This document shows positions 21,880 to 32,042 of a stretch of DNA of 64,000 nucleotides, one piece after another. Under the pieces are notes generated by a model that saw nothing but the letters and a program-made list of their open reading frames with translations, was not told where the DNA came from and searched no databases. The stretch comes from Macrolepiota albuminosa. Its lineage: Eukaryota; Basidiomycota; Agaricomycetes; Agaricales; Agaricaceae. Location of the stretch: contig JAMWFC010000116.1 of NCBI GenBank assembly GCA_027475525.1, positions 310,001 to 374,000 on the forward strand, read 5' to 3'. The position numbers and the translations under genes are program-made. How positions within the stretch are numbered: position 1 is the stretch's first letter; each line of letters starts with the position of its first letter.

Positions 21880-24800
21880 TCTCGGACATGCCGTGCTAGC
21901 AACGGCCCATACAAGCAAGTGACTAGCACAACTGCTAATGCTCCTCCTGATATCCAGACAACTTGCCCAGTCTGCATCTGTAAGTCTTAGAAGTGTGATT
22001 GAGGAGCTACCAAGATAGAGTGTGAGGTCTTTTGTGCCTTTAAGGTAACAGAAAAGTTGTATGCTTGCATTCTAGTAAGATGAGTCATAACTGTCTAAGA
22101 ATTGGGATAACTGTTGAACTGTGAAGGCAATATCTTGTCTAGTACCTATGGCAATGTACAACAGACAGCCCACCAGTGATTTGTATGGTAGTTTTGCTAT
22201 TCTGGCTTTCTCCTCCTGAGTCAGAAATTTAGGCTTGGTGTATCTGAGCTTTAGTTCCAGATCCATGGATAGTGACAGTGAGTACATGTTCTTTTAACTA
22301 AACTAGTGAATCACTTGCTCAATGAAGGCCAATTGGAATAGAGATACAGTGTGGTTGCTGTCATTCTATTTATTTTATTTTACTGAAATGCCTACAATAT
22401 GCTTTGGTCTGCCCAGGTCTGTGATTGTCCAGGATTCATGCATTTGTGTTTTAAAGCATTTATTTTACCCTTTTGAGTCTGCCATAGAGAGATAAAGAAA
22501 ATTGTTGATGTGGACTGTAGCTATAACAGTGCCTGTTCTAGACCTCCTGTAATAGATGCAAGATTTGCAGAATAGATGTATAAACCCTCACATGACCATC
22601 TACTTGTTCAGTATTTGGTTCCATATTTAACCTGCTTGCTTCATGCCATAGAGTCTTTGCAGAAGTTTGCACACCTAGGTCTCCTTACCCAGTTTTTTAA
22701 ATCCTTCAAGTTGCTCTATGTATTGAACCTTATCATCAGGGAGTATACTATATAGAAATGCAGTTTTCATGTTGATCTGTGTTGTGTCTCATTCTTTTGA
22801 TGACACAATATGCAGTAATATCTGTCATGACTTCTTATGCATAGTTGGTGAAGTGGTTTTACTATAATGTTGTCTGTATATCTGCTCATACTCCTTAAAC
22901 ACCAGGTGCATCTTGTAACAAACTGCTTTTCCATTTTTGTCCCCCCTCTTTATTTTGAAAATGGGCTGCTCTTTTTATACTTTTTGTCTGTGTAGAACTT
23001 CTAACCTCAGGATAAGTCAATACACACCCATGTTTTTCAGCAACTGCACCTCCTCTCTGTAGGATTTTTCTCATTTCTCCATGTCTGGCCTTTGCTGTGC
23101 TTCTTTTCAGATGTTTGGCTCCTCCTCTATGTTTAGCAGTTCAACATTCTAAGAGAGCAAGATTGCAGCCAGTATGCAATCAAGATTGATCTCTGTTTCA
23201 TCTCTTGTAGGTTCAAGTGCCTGTTCTCCTGTGGGCATCGCTGGAACAGTGGATGCCTGTGGCTGTGCTAGTTTATCATTTGTGAGGTTGCACAGTTCTC
23301 ACTTGCCTTTTTTCTGCCCTCTCTTTTGTTCTCTTGGCACTTGCTCTTCTTCTATTGTTCTCTCTATCCTTGTGGGCAGTTTGTTGTCATTGTTCATGGC
23401 TTTCTCTGTGGGTTGACATATATACAATTTGACCTTTATGGAATCATGGTAATGTCTTCTCAAAGCTGTGAAATTGAGTCTGGTATATTGATCTCCACAT
23501 CAAGTTGGCTCAGATCATCATTGTGATCTTGTGGCATAGTAGGCAAGGAGTCTTTGATTTTCTAGAGAGACAAGATTGGAGGTTTGGAAGGTGTGTGAGT
23601 CTGTGCAGTATGAAGTGGTGTAGTCTTAGATGAGGTTTTGTGCTGTTTGATGAACTTAATGTGGGTGACTGATACACCTTTTGGTTCTTATTTTCCCAGC
23701 ATCTATATGTCTTAGAGCTCTGTCTATAGCCAATCAAAACCACTTTGATTGATCATGGTGATATCTTTGAATTATAACTTGAGATCAAAACAAATGCTCT
23801 GCATCCTATTTCTGTCAGGGGTTTCCTCATTTCTTTCTTCTTTCATTCTTTATTCCTTCATTCTCCCTTTATTCATTTTCTTATTTCTGCTGTCATTCTT
23901 TTATCTCACTGCTATTCTTTCAATACTATCTATTAGTATTATTCTCAGCCCTTGAGGTGCTCTGGTTCTTTAGCTATCATTTAGACAAGTGTGCATCCTT
24001 CAGCACTGCATACAGACCACTTACATAAGCCAGAGTTTGCCTTTATGACCTCCAAAGTCTGGAGTTTTCCTGTCTTGTTTGTGTACTTGTTTGTTTAGGC
24101 AATTTTTGAGTTTTTAAGGTTTTGTTGTCCTGTACAATTGTTTTCCATGCTTCAGAGGTCCCAGAAGCATCCAACCTGGCATAAGAAATCTCTAGACTTG
24201 TTCACTTTAGATCTCTCTCTGCCAGATGATTAGTTATTATGGTATTGTTAGTATCTACTCTAATACACTTTAGATCTCCCTCTGCCAGCTGTGTGACTGA
24301 GCCATAGCTTCAGAGGTTGCCCTTACAATTTCTCATATGTAGGAGTAGTCAGAAACACATTTGAACCATCTTTCATAAGGAGTTTGGCCACTGAGTGACT
24401 TAGTGGGTGTTTTTGTATAAAGGTGTGCTGCTGTCATAGAATTTGTCACAAAAATTCTAGGCATTTTGCATTGATCCTCATTGTCCTGGCTTTTCCTATG
24501 AATGTTCTATGCATGTGATTGACTTTTTCAATTTAAGCCAATATATGCAGAGCACTATGTTCTCTTGTTATGCCTCTTGAGCTGAGCCATGTATCCATTT
24601 CACTGCTGCACAGTTCACTGTCAAAGCTAGTTTGATACTTGCCAATTTTTAATCCAGCCCATTTTCACAAGCTTTCTCCCAGGCCTGCAGTGCAGAAAAG
24701 GCATCTCCTTTGCATTTTAATGGGATAGACCATGGCATGTTGGTACAGTCATCTAATATGTCTACTATGTAGTGGTTCCCTGATCTTGATCAAACTTTTA

Positions 24801-25370
24801 CTGGACCAAACAGATCTACCTATACAATTCTTAACTTCTCCATTGCCTTATGCCCTTCCAACCATCATCTCTTTGGAACAGAAGTATGTATCTGTTTTCC
24901 CAAAATACAGCTGTTGCATTTTGATGGGAGGAGGTGAATGTACTTTTGATCCTTTGATCACAGGCTAGCTGTTGTATGGCATGGTAGTATGCATAGCTGA
25001 GATGACAGTACCAAATCTCTATGTTGACAGTTGTATATGTGTGTTCAATGTTTGCATCTGACAGGTTCACTATATAGAGTCCTTGCTTCTTTGAAAGAGG
25101 GCCTCTCGCAATGGTGGATTGAGTTTTGCAGTCAATTATGTGGACTTCTTCATTGTCAAAGCATGAATAAGTTTTGTTATTGATCAAGATACAACTGATA
25201 GAGATGAGGCAGATGGTCAAATTAGAGACATATAGTGCCTTTTCTAGTGCAAAAACCTTTCCTTCTGCTGTTCAGAGTTTGATGCTTCTGATGCTATGAA
25301 CAGCAATGGTTGACCCTTCCATGCCTTTATTTGCCTTTGGTGCAATAGCTTGTACCATAGTGAAATTGGA
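21880..25370 (-). pseudogene. copia pol: protease end, integrase, RT
   Basis: Reading the reverse strand from 25370: ALYVSNLTICLISIS (protease/linker end), GPLSKKQGLYIVNLSDANIE with WYCHLSYAYYHAIQQLACDQ (GAG-pre-integrase, an intact stretch 25220-24831). Integrase fragments follow: TSFDSELCSSEMDTWLSSRG, ITREHSA, MHRTFIGKARTMR. The RT has FLYSILPDDKVQYIEQLEGF and, at the catalytic YVDD-like site, VHINNF, so both Asp are replaced by Asn. The RT/RNase H connection is kept at 22287-22072 (LPYKSLVGCLLYIAIGTRQD), then DADWASCLDIRRSISS near 21960, where the sequence is cut. Many stops and frameshifts. Confidence 0.85.
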
Positions 25371-25518
25371 TCTGCAAAGAGAAATGCGAACAGTGGTGCT
25401 AAAATCTACTTAAAAAGCAAGGCCTTAACCACATGGAGTGAGGTTGAGGTTGGATCAACAAAGCCAAAAAACACATCACAGCTCATGTAATGAGAATATG
25501 CCCTGTTATTCAACACAC

Positions 25519-26701
25519 TTAAAGATTGAGTTCATACAGGCCTTCAGGTTCCCATATCTCCATCACTTCATTAATTACTTCCTTCGTGACATCCTTCCAA
25601 CTATCAACTGCAACCCCTTCCTTGTCTTCAACACTCCCTATATAAGTGACATCAAATCGATGGCCAGCCCAAACTCCTCGATGAATTTGCAATGAACCAT
25701 CATAGATACAACCAAGGCTTGGATCAGAAGACCAGGTCGTTCGAATATAAAGCACATGTTCAAATCCCATTTCTTTAAGCCATGGCTTGTCCGGCATGTC
25801 CCTTGCCTTCATGATAGCATCCCCTCGAACATACTCCTTGGTTGTCAAATTGCGAAGGACCATACACCCACTGAAGAAGTCAGCAGGATCCAGGTCCGTG
25901 ATAAGAATGAGCCTTTTCAGAACATCACGGGTTTCATAATACTGGTGCCATCTCCCCCCTCGCGATTCATAGAGTCTGTAGTATAAGTCAAAGACAGAAT
26001 GGGCTGTTGAATTTCTTGAGCGTATAGGCCTCAATGAATGCGGTCGCGGAAAACGGAGTAATGCGTCCCACAATGACTCGATCTCATGATCATACAACAG
26101 TTCGAGACGCTCTACTTCTGAGTCCGTCAACATTCCCTCTGGTAGATCATCTATCTCTGCATTACCCAAACATATGAGTTGATCACCAGCCCACGAGACA
26201 ATGATTGAATCTTCAAGTAATCTTTCAAGATGGCGCCGTCCTGACTCCCAATAATGTTGACAAGTCACCATGAGACTGATAAGGTCCGAAAAATCAAGTA
26301 CTTTGCGCATGATTATACCAACAACCTCATTTGGAAGTTGGTTCGTAGGCCCCTTCGATAAATTTTCGTTAGACCTGTCGGAGAAAATTTGAGCGACACT
26401 CAAAAAGGGATAATAATTACTCTAGGCCCCTTCGATAAATTTTCGTTAGACCTGTCGGAGAAAATTTGAGCGACACTCAAAAAGGGATAATAATTACTCA
26501 CTCTTTTGGAAATGACAAGCCTTCTGCCTCATTCAAAGGTAGTACCAAAACCCGTTTTTCATTTTTGTTAGGACTCCATAGAGCGCTTAAGACCTCGGTG
26601 TTCGGCATGGGAGTGAAGTAGAACTCCCCAAACTTGCCGCCAATGCAACTAGACACATGCACGAAGTTGTCAAGGTTGAATAGTTTAAACAATTGGCCCA
26701 T
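25519..26701 (-). CDS. F-box-like protein, two exons
   Basis: Exon 1 26701-26502 starts MGQLFKLFNLDNFVH. The intron begins GTGAGT at 26501 and ends GACAG; exon 2 runs 26374-25519. Joined length is 1056 nt (351 aa). Exon 2 opens with an F-box-like helix set, LPNEVVGIIMRKVLDFSDLI then SLMVTCQHYWESGRRHLERL, and continues with WAGDQLICLGN and DLPEGMLTDSE, a form I know from large expanded Agaricomycete families of unknown targets. By analogy it would recruit substrates to an SCF ubiquitin ligase; no substrate-binding repeats are seen. A 77-bp tandem duplication (26346-26499) sits on the intron and exon 2 border, making the assembled intron 127 nt; without it the intron is 50 nt, the normal size here. 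Codon quality and CpG content are normal, unlike the neighbouring transposon block. Confidence 0.75.
26346..26499. repeat. 77-bp perfect tandem duplication over an intron border
   Basis: Bases 26346-26422 recur exactly at 26423-26499, covering most of the F-box gene intron and the first bases of exon 2. Confidence 0.97.
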
Positions 26702-26874
26702 CTATATATTATGGGACAACCCGTGTGAACTTCACCCTTTTTTGGCACTGCTGACCTAAGATTTGTCAGAATATCAAAATCTTAGCTAATCTTTGTCAGC
26801 AGCTTATCAAATAAGCTGACTTTGAAATGGTGGCTGTGCACATCAGATTTTCGGCTCTTTCCATTGTTTAGCAT

Positions 26875-27032
26875 TAATTTGCATGATACACATGTTCTGC
26901 AATCATTTTTGTTTTTTTGTTGGTTCCTCTCTTTATCACTGGGTGCAGGAATAATTTGCATGATACACATGTTCTGCAATCATTTTTGTTTTTTTGTTGG
27001 TTCCTCTCTTTATCACTGGGTGCAGGAATAAT
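26875..27032. repeat. 77-bp period tandem duplication
   Basis: Bases 26875-26951 recur at 26952-27028; the match runs 4 bases further by chance or because of local TAAT repeats. It duplicates the left end of the MITE-like element. Confidence 0.95.
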
Positions 27033-27343
27033 ATTTTTTGCCAAAACAATGTAAAAATACAGTGAAAATAATGCAATTAAGTTCAGATTTTTATTTAAAT
27101 CTTTCTGTCAAAATTATTAAAAAAATATTGTAATTAGATTTTGAATGACACTTGATCTAATGCTCTCAAAGGTATTGGAGGGACTATATTGGTCATTTTT
27201 AAGCCTAAGAACCAGAACTAGCTTCCTGTGGCAATTTTTCTTATTTTTCTAAGTTCAGTCAAAATGTTTTGTAACAAAACTATTCAAATCAAATTCTGAA
27301 ATTAATTGGATTACAAAAGAATGTCATTCTCTGCACCCAATGT
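27012..27343. mobile_element. MITE-like element, copy 1
   Basis: About 330 bp bounded by CACTGGGTGCAGGAA at the left and TTCTCTGCACCCAATG at the right. The interior matches 57426-57747 (CTTGATCTAATGCTCTCAAA, AAGCCTAAGAACCAGA, AAATTCTGAAATTAATT). No coding capacity. Confidence 0.75.
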
Positions 27344-27795
27344 ATGTATGTCCTGAGCATATTTTATTGAAGATTCATATAGTGCAAAGTTAATAAATTA
27401 ATGTTTTATATATTAAACAATGTAATGTTAATATTTGAATGAGTTGAAGTCAAATTTGAGCTCAATTTCTTGCACCGAAAAAAGTAAGGTTGAGATTGTA
27501 TTTGAGCTTTTAACTACTCAGAACATAAAATATCAACAAATTAATAATAGTATTGAAGTTGAATTTAAGACTTGAGTTGAAAAACAAAAAGATTGAACAA
27601 AGAATTGTCTTTTTAGTATGTTTTCCAGTAGATCTTGGTAGAAAATACTCAAAAACTTCCAGAAAAATCAATGAAAAATCAGAAAAAACTTAAAGGCTAC
27701 TGATACACTGATTTTTTTAAGAGTGATAAATGTTTAAAAAATCTGAAAAATTCAATTCAGCTTACAATAATACTTTGACAAGTTTGTACCGAGTG
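27344..27795. other. AT-rich; one decayed satellite-like unit
   Basis: No gene. At 27472-27512, GCACCGAAAAAAGTAAGGTT followed by GAGATTGTATTTGAGC resembles a degraded 61-bp satellite unit. Confidence 0.4.
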
Positions 27796-28957
27796 CCTTA
27801 ACCGAACGAAGTGAGGTTGAGGCCGGGATTGAGCACTGAGTTGGGAAATACCGAGGCCTTAACCGAACAAAGTGAGGTTGAGGCCGGGATTGAGCACTGA
27901 GTTGGGAAATACCGAGGCCTTAACCGAACAAAGTGAGGTTGAGGCCGGGATTGAGCACTGAGTTGGGAAATACCGAGGCCTTAACCGAACAAAGTGAGGT
28001 TGAGGCCGGGATTGAGCACTGAGTTGGGAAATACCGAGGCCTTAACCGAACAAAGTGAGGTTGAGGCCGGGATTGAGCACTGAGTTGGGAAATACCGAGG
28101 CCTTAACCGAACAAAGTGAGGTTGAGGCCGGGATTGAGCACTGAGTTGGGAAATACCGAGGCCTTAACCGAACAAAGTGAGGTTGAGGCCGGGATTGAGC
28201 ACTGAGTTGGGAAATACCGAGGCCTTAACCGAACAAAGTGAGGTTGAGGCCGGGATTGAGCACTGAGTTGGGAAATACCGAGGCCTTAACCGAACAAAGT
28301 GAGGTTGAGGCCGGGATTGAGCACTGAGTTGGGAAATACCGAGGCCTTAACCGAACAAAGTGAGGTTGAGGCCGGGATTGAGCACTGAGTTGGGAAATAC
28401 CGAGGCCTTAACCGAACAAAGTGAGGTTGAGGCCGGGATTGAGCACTGAGTTGGGAAATACCGAGGCCTTAACCGAACAAAGTGAGGTTGAGGCCGGGAT
28501 TGAGCACTGAGTTGGGAAATACCGAGGCCTTAACCGAACAAAGTGAGGTTGAGGCCGGGATTGAGCACTGAGTTGGGAAATACCGAGGCCTTAACCGAAC
28601 AAAGTGAGGTTGAGGCCGGGATTGAGCACTGAGTTGGGAAATACCGAGGCCTTAACCGAACAAAGTGAGGTTGAGGCCGGGATTGAGCACTGAGTTGGGA
28701 AATACCGAGGCCTTAACCGAACAAAGTGAGGTTGAGGCCGGGATTGAGCACTGAGTTGGGAAATACCGAGGCCTTAACCGAACGAAGTGAGGTTGAGGCC
28801 GGGATTGAGCACTGAGTTGGGAAATACCGAGGCCTTAACCGAACGAAGTGAGGTTGAGGCCGGGATTGAGCACTGAGTTGATTGAGCACTGAGTTGGGAA
28901 ATACCGAGGCCTTAACCGAACGAAGTGAGGTTGAGGCCGAGATTGAGCACTGAGTTG
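27796..28957. repeat. 61-bp satellite array, about 18 copies
   Basis: Unit CCTTAACCGAACAAAGTGAG, GTTGAGGCCGGGATTGAGCA, CTGAGTTGGGAAATACCGAG, G. The copies are nearly identical. The first and the last three or so units read CGAACG where the interior units read CGAACA. CpG sites are kept, so the array is young although the flanks are CpG-poor. The copy number is uncertain because the unit is shorter than the apparent 77-base assembly overlap. Confidence 0.95.
28803..28957. repeat. 77-bp period join inside the satellite, one mismatch
   Basis: The 61-bp rhythm breaks at 28880. Bases 28803-28879 recur at 28880-28956 with one G/A difference, so the break has period 77, not 61. Confidence 0.9.
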
Positions 28958-29160
28958 GGAAATTCATACTTGGAGCCTTAACTGAACAAAGTGAGGTTAA
29001 GGTGGAGGCTGAATTACTTATACATACTTGGAGCCCTAACCGAACAAAGTGAGGTTAGGGTGGAGGCTTAGTTGGGGGGGGTTTGGGGGCAAAGCCCCCA
29101 ATGAGATGCTAGCTGCGTGCCGAAGGCACGCGGCGCAGCTTGTATATTGAAGCTCAAGCA
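28958..29160. repeat. parent repeat of the satellite with double hairpin
   Basis: Two diverged units (CTTAACTGAACAAAGTGAGG at 28976, CCTAACCGAACAAAGTGAGG at 29035) lead into two perfect hairpins: GGGGGC-AAA-GCCCCC (about 29085-29099) and GCGTGCC-GAA-GGCACGC (about 29115-29131). A related reverse-strand copy lies at 44812-44895, and a short related piece at 25425-25455. This is a dispersed repeat whose end seems to have seeded the array. Confidence 0.6.
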
Positions 29161-30023
29161 GATACCTGAAGGTTCTACATATTTGCTGGCACTGCATTAT
29201 GTAAGGAGTCACAGGCAGACAACCGTAGAAAGTTTGATCATGTTTTCGGGGGTGGAGAAGATGTAAGTAGATGCTTACGTGCACTGTGTAAGGAACGCTC
29301 TCCTGTGATCTTAGGTACATCGATGGAGTCCATACTGATGCCGAATACATTGACACGAGGACACACATTTGGAGTGTCTATATTTAAAATACCCCCCACC
29401 TGCGCTCAGTAGTGCGTGTCAGAGTTAAATCCTACACCCTTTCGCCCTAACGGGGATTATTCCTGATGAGGAAAGGAGACATCCACGCTTAACTCCAAAG
29501 AAGCACAAATTTATCCGAATTCGTTCCTCGGGATTATTCCTGATGAGGAAAGGAGACATCCACGCTTAACTCCAAAGAAGCACAAATTTATCCGAATTCG
29601 TTCCTCGATATAACCACCAGTGGCGCTTTCCCTGTAAATATACTCTTGTAACGTCAATGTGATATATCTCGACAAACGGCTGGAACCTCTCTGATCCCGC
29701 CACGTAATATGTACCATATGCACAAGAAGTGTACATAATCTACGGGACTCCGATGTCCAAGAATACGCTACCCAATAGACCAGAACTGGGGCATTTTCGT
29801 AAAAAAAAAAAAAACTCTCCACAATGTCAACTACGGCCTGTTTCACCCCACACTGTGAACCTCCCTAAGCTCGCCACGTAATAGTGGACCATATGCACAG
29901 GAAATCAATCTTGCGCGTCTCGCCTGTCTCTTACCTTGGTCATATTTTTAGATCATGCTCTGAAGTATAAAGCCCTCTAAGACTTGAATCCAGTGGCAAC
30001 ATTCGACTGCTTTCTTCTCCCAT
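29160..30023. other. intergenic, with two direct repeats
   Basis: No supported gene. Bases 29453-29529 recur at 29530-29606 (77-bp duplication). CGCCACGTAATA with GTACCATATGCACA at about 29699 is echoed at about 29873 (CGCCACGTAATAGTGGACCA, TATGCACA), about 150-330 bp before the intradiol-like gene; these could be regulatory sites or chance. Confidence 0.5.
29453..29607. repeat. 77-bp perfect tandem duplication
   Basis: Bases 29453-29529 recur exactly at 29530-29606; the match runs one base further. Confidence 0.97.
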
Positions 30024-31173
30024 ATGCATATCTCGTCTACACTGATTGCTTCCTTCGCGGCCCTCTGTGGTGTCGTGTCCGGCAAGTGGTAGCACGCTAT
30101 CATTGTTGCGACATTAGGGCTTATATCAGTCTATCTAGCATCCCCTGTAGCTGGAACAGTTGCGAAAACCATTCGCCGCGACTGTTCTAGCGAAGCTGCT
30201 GCTTTCAATATCGCTCGTCGTGGTCAGCGTAGCGCTAAAAGATCATTCTACCCGACTCTCCTTAATGTGAGCTAGGTTCATGAAGAGACTTTCGTTACTC
30301 ACTTTTCTGTAGACAACGTGCATCCTGGCTCCCGAAGCCGAACTTGGTAAATCATAGCTCAAAGACCATAGATGCGATGATTCGAAGCTGACTTCTTGCA
30401 TTGCAGAGGATTACACGAGCAATCCGGTATAAGTCCTGGTATAATACCTAGCTTCTGTCTTGACTCTTTATTTTAGCCTGTGCGACAGGATGTAACAGAC
30501 GGTCAAGTGTAAGTCATATAGCTTGGACTTAGCCCAAGTTTCTGAAAGAGATTCAAGAGGAATTGCCTTAACCCTCGATATTGGAATTCTTGATGTCACG
30601 ACTTGCGAACCCCTTCCAAATGTCATGGTCGAAATTTGGTCTGGTCAGTCAAGACGTGCATACTACTTACATTGCTCTAATGTTGAAGTATAGCTAACGC
30701 TCAAGGAGAATACGGCACATTCTTGAGGGGCGCCTCTCCTGCAGGGTCTAACGGAATCGTCGAGTTCCAGACGATCTTCCCTGGATTTACGTCCAAAGGT
30801 GCTAACCACATCAACCTCATGGTTCACACCTCTTCCTCTGCCTCCTCTCAAGTTTCGCATGTCGGACAAGTTTTCTTCACTGACGGGTGGACCACGATCA
30901 TCGGAATGCAGCCGCCTTATAACACGAATACAAATGTTAGGATATTTGACCTCGATGACTCGAAGTATATGGCGGCAATCCAAGCTGGCTTTAACCCCGT
31001 TGTTGAGTGAGTCCGCACTATTCATTGAAGGCAGAAGCTCACGACTTGTGTTTAGCATTGAATCGATCCATGACGACTGGCCAGAAGGTGTTATTGGCTA
31101 TATAAGTACGTACATATCGCCTATCTTCTCTCAGAGTGTTGAAATCGTCCATCCATCCAGCCGTCGGCGTTGA
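30024..31173 (+). CDS. secreted intradiol ring-cleavage dioxygenase-like protein
   Basis: Inferred exons: 30024-30069, 30118-30266, 30313-30346, 30407-30426, 30477-30508, 30558-30643, 30694-31006, 31056-31173; total 798 nt, 265 aa. The first intron is the least sure: it has a weak donor, but it removes an in-frame TAG at 30090 and leaves a hydrophobic leader (MHISSTLIASFAALCG). Family landmarks: CSSEAAAFNIARRGQR, TTCILAPEAEL, VRQDVTDGQ, GIALTLDIGILDVTTCEPLP, VEIWSANAQGEYGTFLRGA, GIVEFQTIFPGF, HVGQVFF, and DDWPEGVIGYIS near the end. Active enzymes bind Fe(III) through two Tyr and two His. Here the usual HIH is HIN, the usual GPYY stretch reads EDYTSN, and WHAN reads WSAN. It may therefore be catalytically inactive or altered. 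The other frames and the splice sites look intact, which argues against simple decay. Confidence 0.75.
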
Positions 31174-32042
31174 CCCTTCTCAGTCACATAGCGTCGAGTA
31201 ATAATAGTACATGGAGTAAAGGCTTATATAGGCTTTGATAGGCTTTTGAAAATTCGTTCTGGCTTTCTGATCTCTATTTTTGATTTCAATCTGCTATCTA
31301 TAAAGCGTTTGTAAGCACTGTAAAGGGGTGGATGGTAACGATATCGCGTATCACGCGCTCCAATCGCCGCTGCATCTCGATTCTCCTTTGCGCACAAGCA
31401 ATCCGTACATAGAACCTACAGGTCGCTAATGGCCGCAAAAATGACTCCCTCGTGGTACGACTGAGAATTTCTCGGATTTGCCGTGCTTGTAGATTTTCTG
31501 TGGCCCTAGAAGGTGGCAGCAACGGCAAGTGTTTTGAATACAACGACTATATAGCGCACAGAATCAAAGCCACTTAAAAAGAGCCTTTTTTTAAGTATAG
31601 CCGACAATTCTGGAAATCACTCTTGTCCATCGAACCACATGGTTTACTTTGATGTGATCACAGGAATCGTCTAGGGATGTGGATTCTCTGTGGACGATGT
31701 AAGGCTGCAAGGAAAAAGAGATGCGGGGATAGGAAATGGATGCTCCCTGACATACATCCACGCCTTGTGCTTGGTTTTTCTTGGGTAGCTGTAAGGTGCA
31801 TGATAGGACAACAGAAACAAGACTTGATATATACATGTACGTATGTACTGGACAAGGTGGTGTACAAGAGAGCAAATGCAACCAGATCTACGACAGAACG
31901 ACAGCAGTGGAGGTATGGACGGATGAAAAGATATACGATATCGACTGACTAGTGTGATATATGGCAATCAAACCGAGGGTGGATGGAAAAATAACTTAAG
32001 AAAGCCAACAAGAAAGAGAGAGAGTAACAAACACACTGCTCC
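31174..32042. other. intergenic, no supported gene
   Basis: Lies between the convergent 3' ends of the intradiol-like gene and the WDDDFE-motif gene. Short open stretches occur on both strands without recognisable domains. Confidence 0.5.

Larger units (their letters stand above)
17890..25400 (-). mobile_element. Ty1/copia retrotransposon remnant, split in two
   Basis: On the reverse strand the order is protease end, GAG-pre-integrase, integrase, reverse transcriptase, RNase H, as in Ty1/copia (integrase before RT). The pol is interrupted between about 21880 and 18305 by a TIR element and a minisatellite. Frames are heavily broken and CpG is almost absent, so the element is old. LTRs were not found. 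Confidence 0.85.

Noticed and set aside
27796..28957. CRISPR-like array
   Set aside because: Units are contiguous and nearly identical with no unique spacers; it is a tandem satellite.
28958..29160. Helitron 3' terminus
   Set aside because: Hairpins are present but no CTRR end and no Rep/helicase sequence is found in the window.
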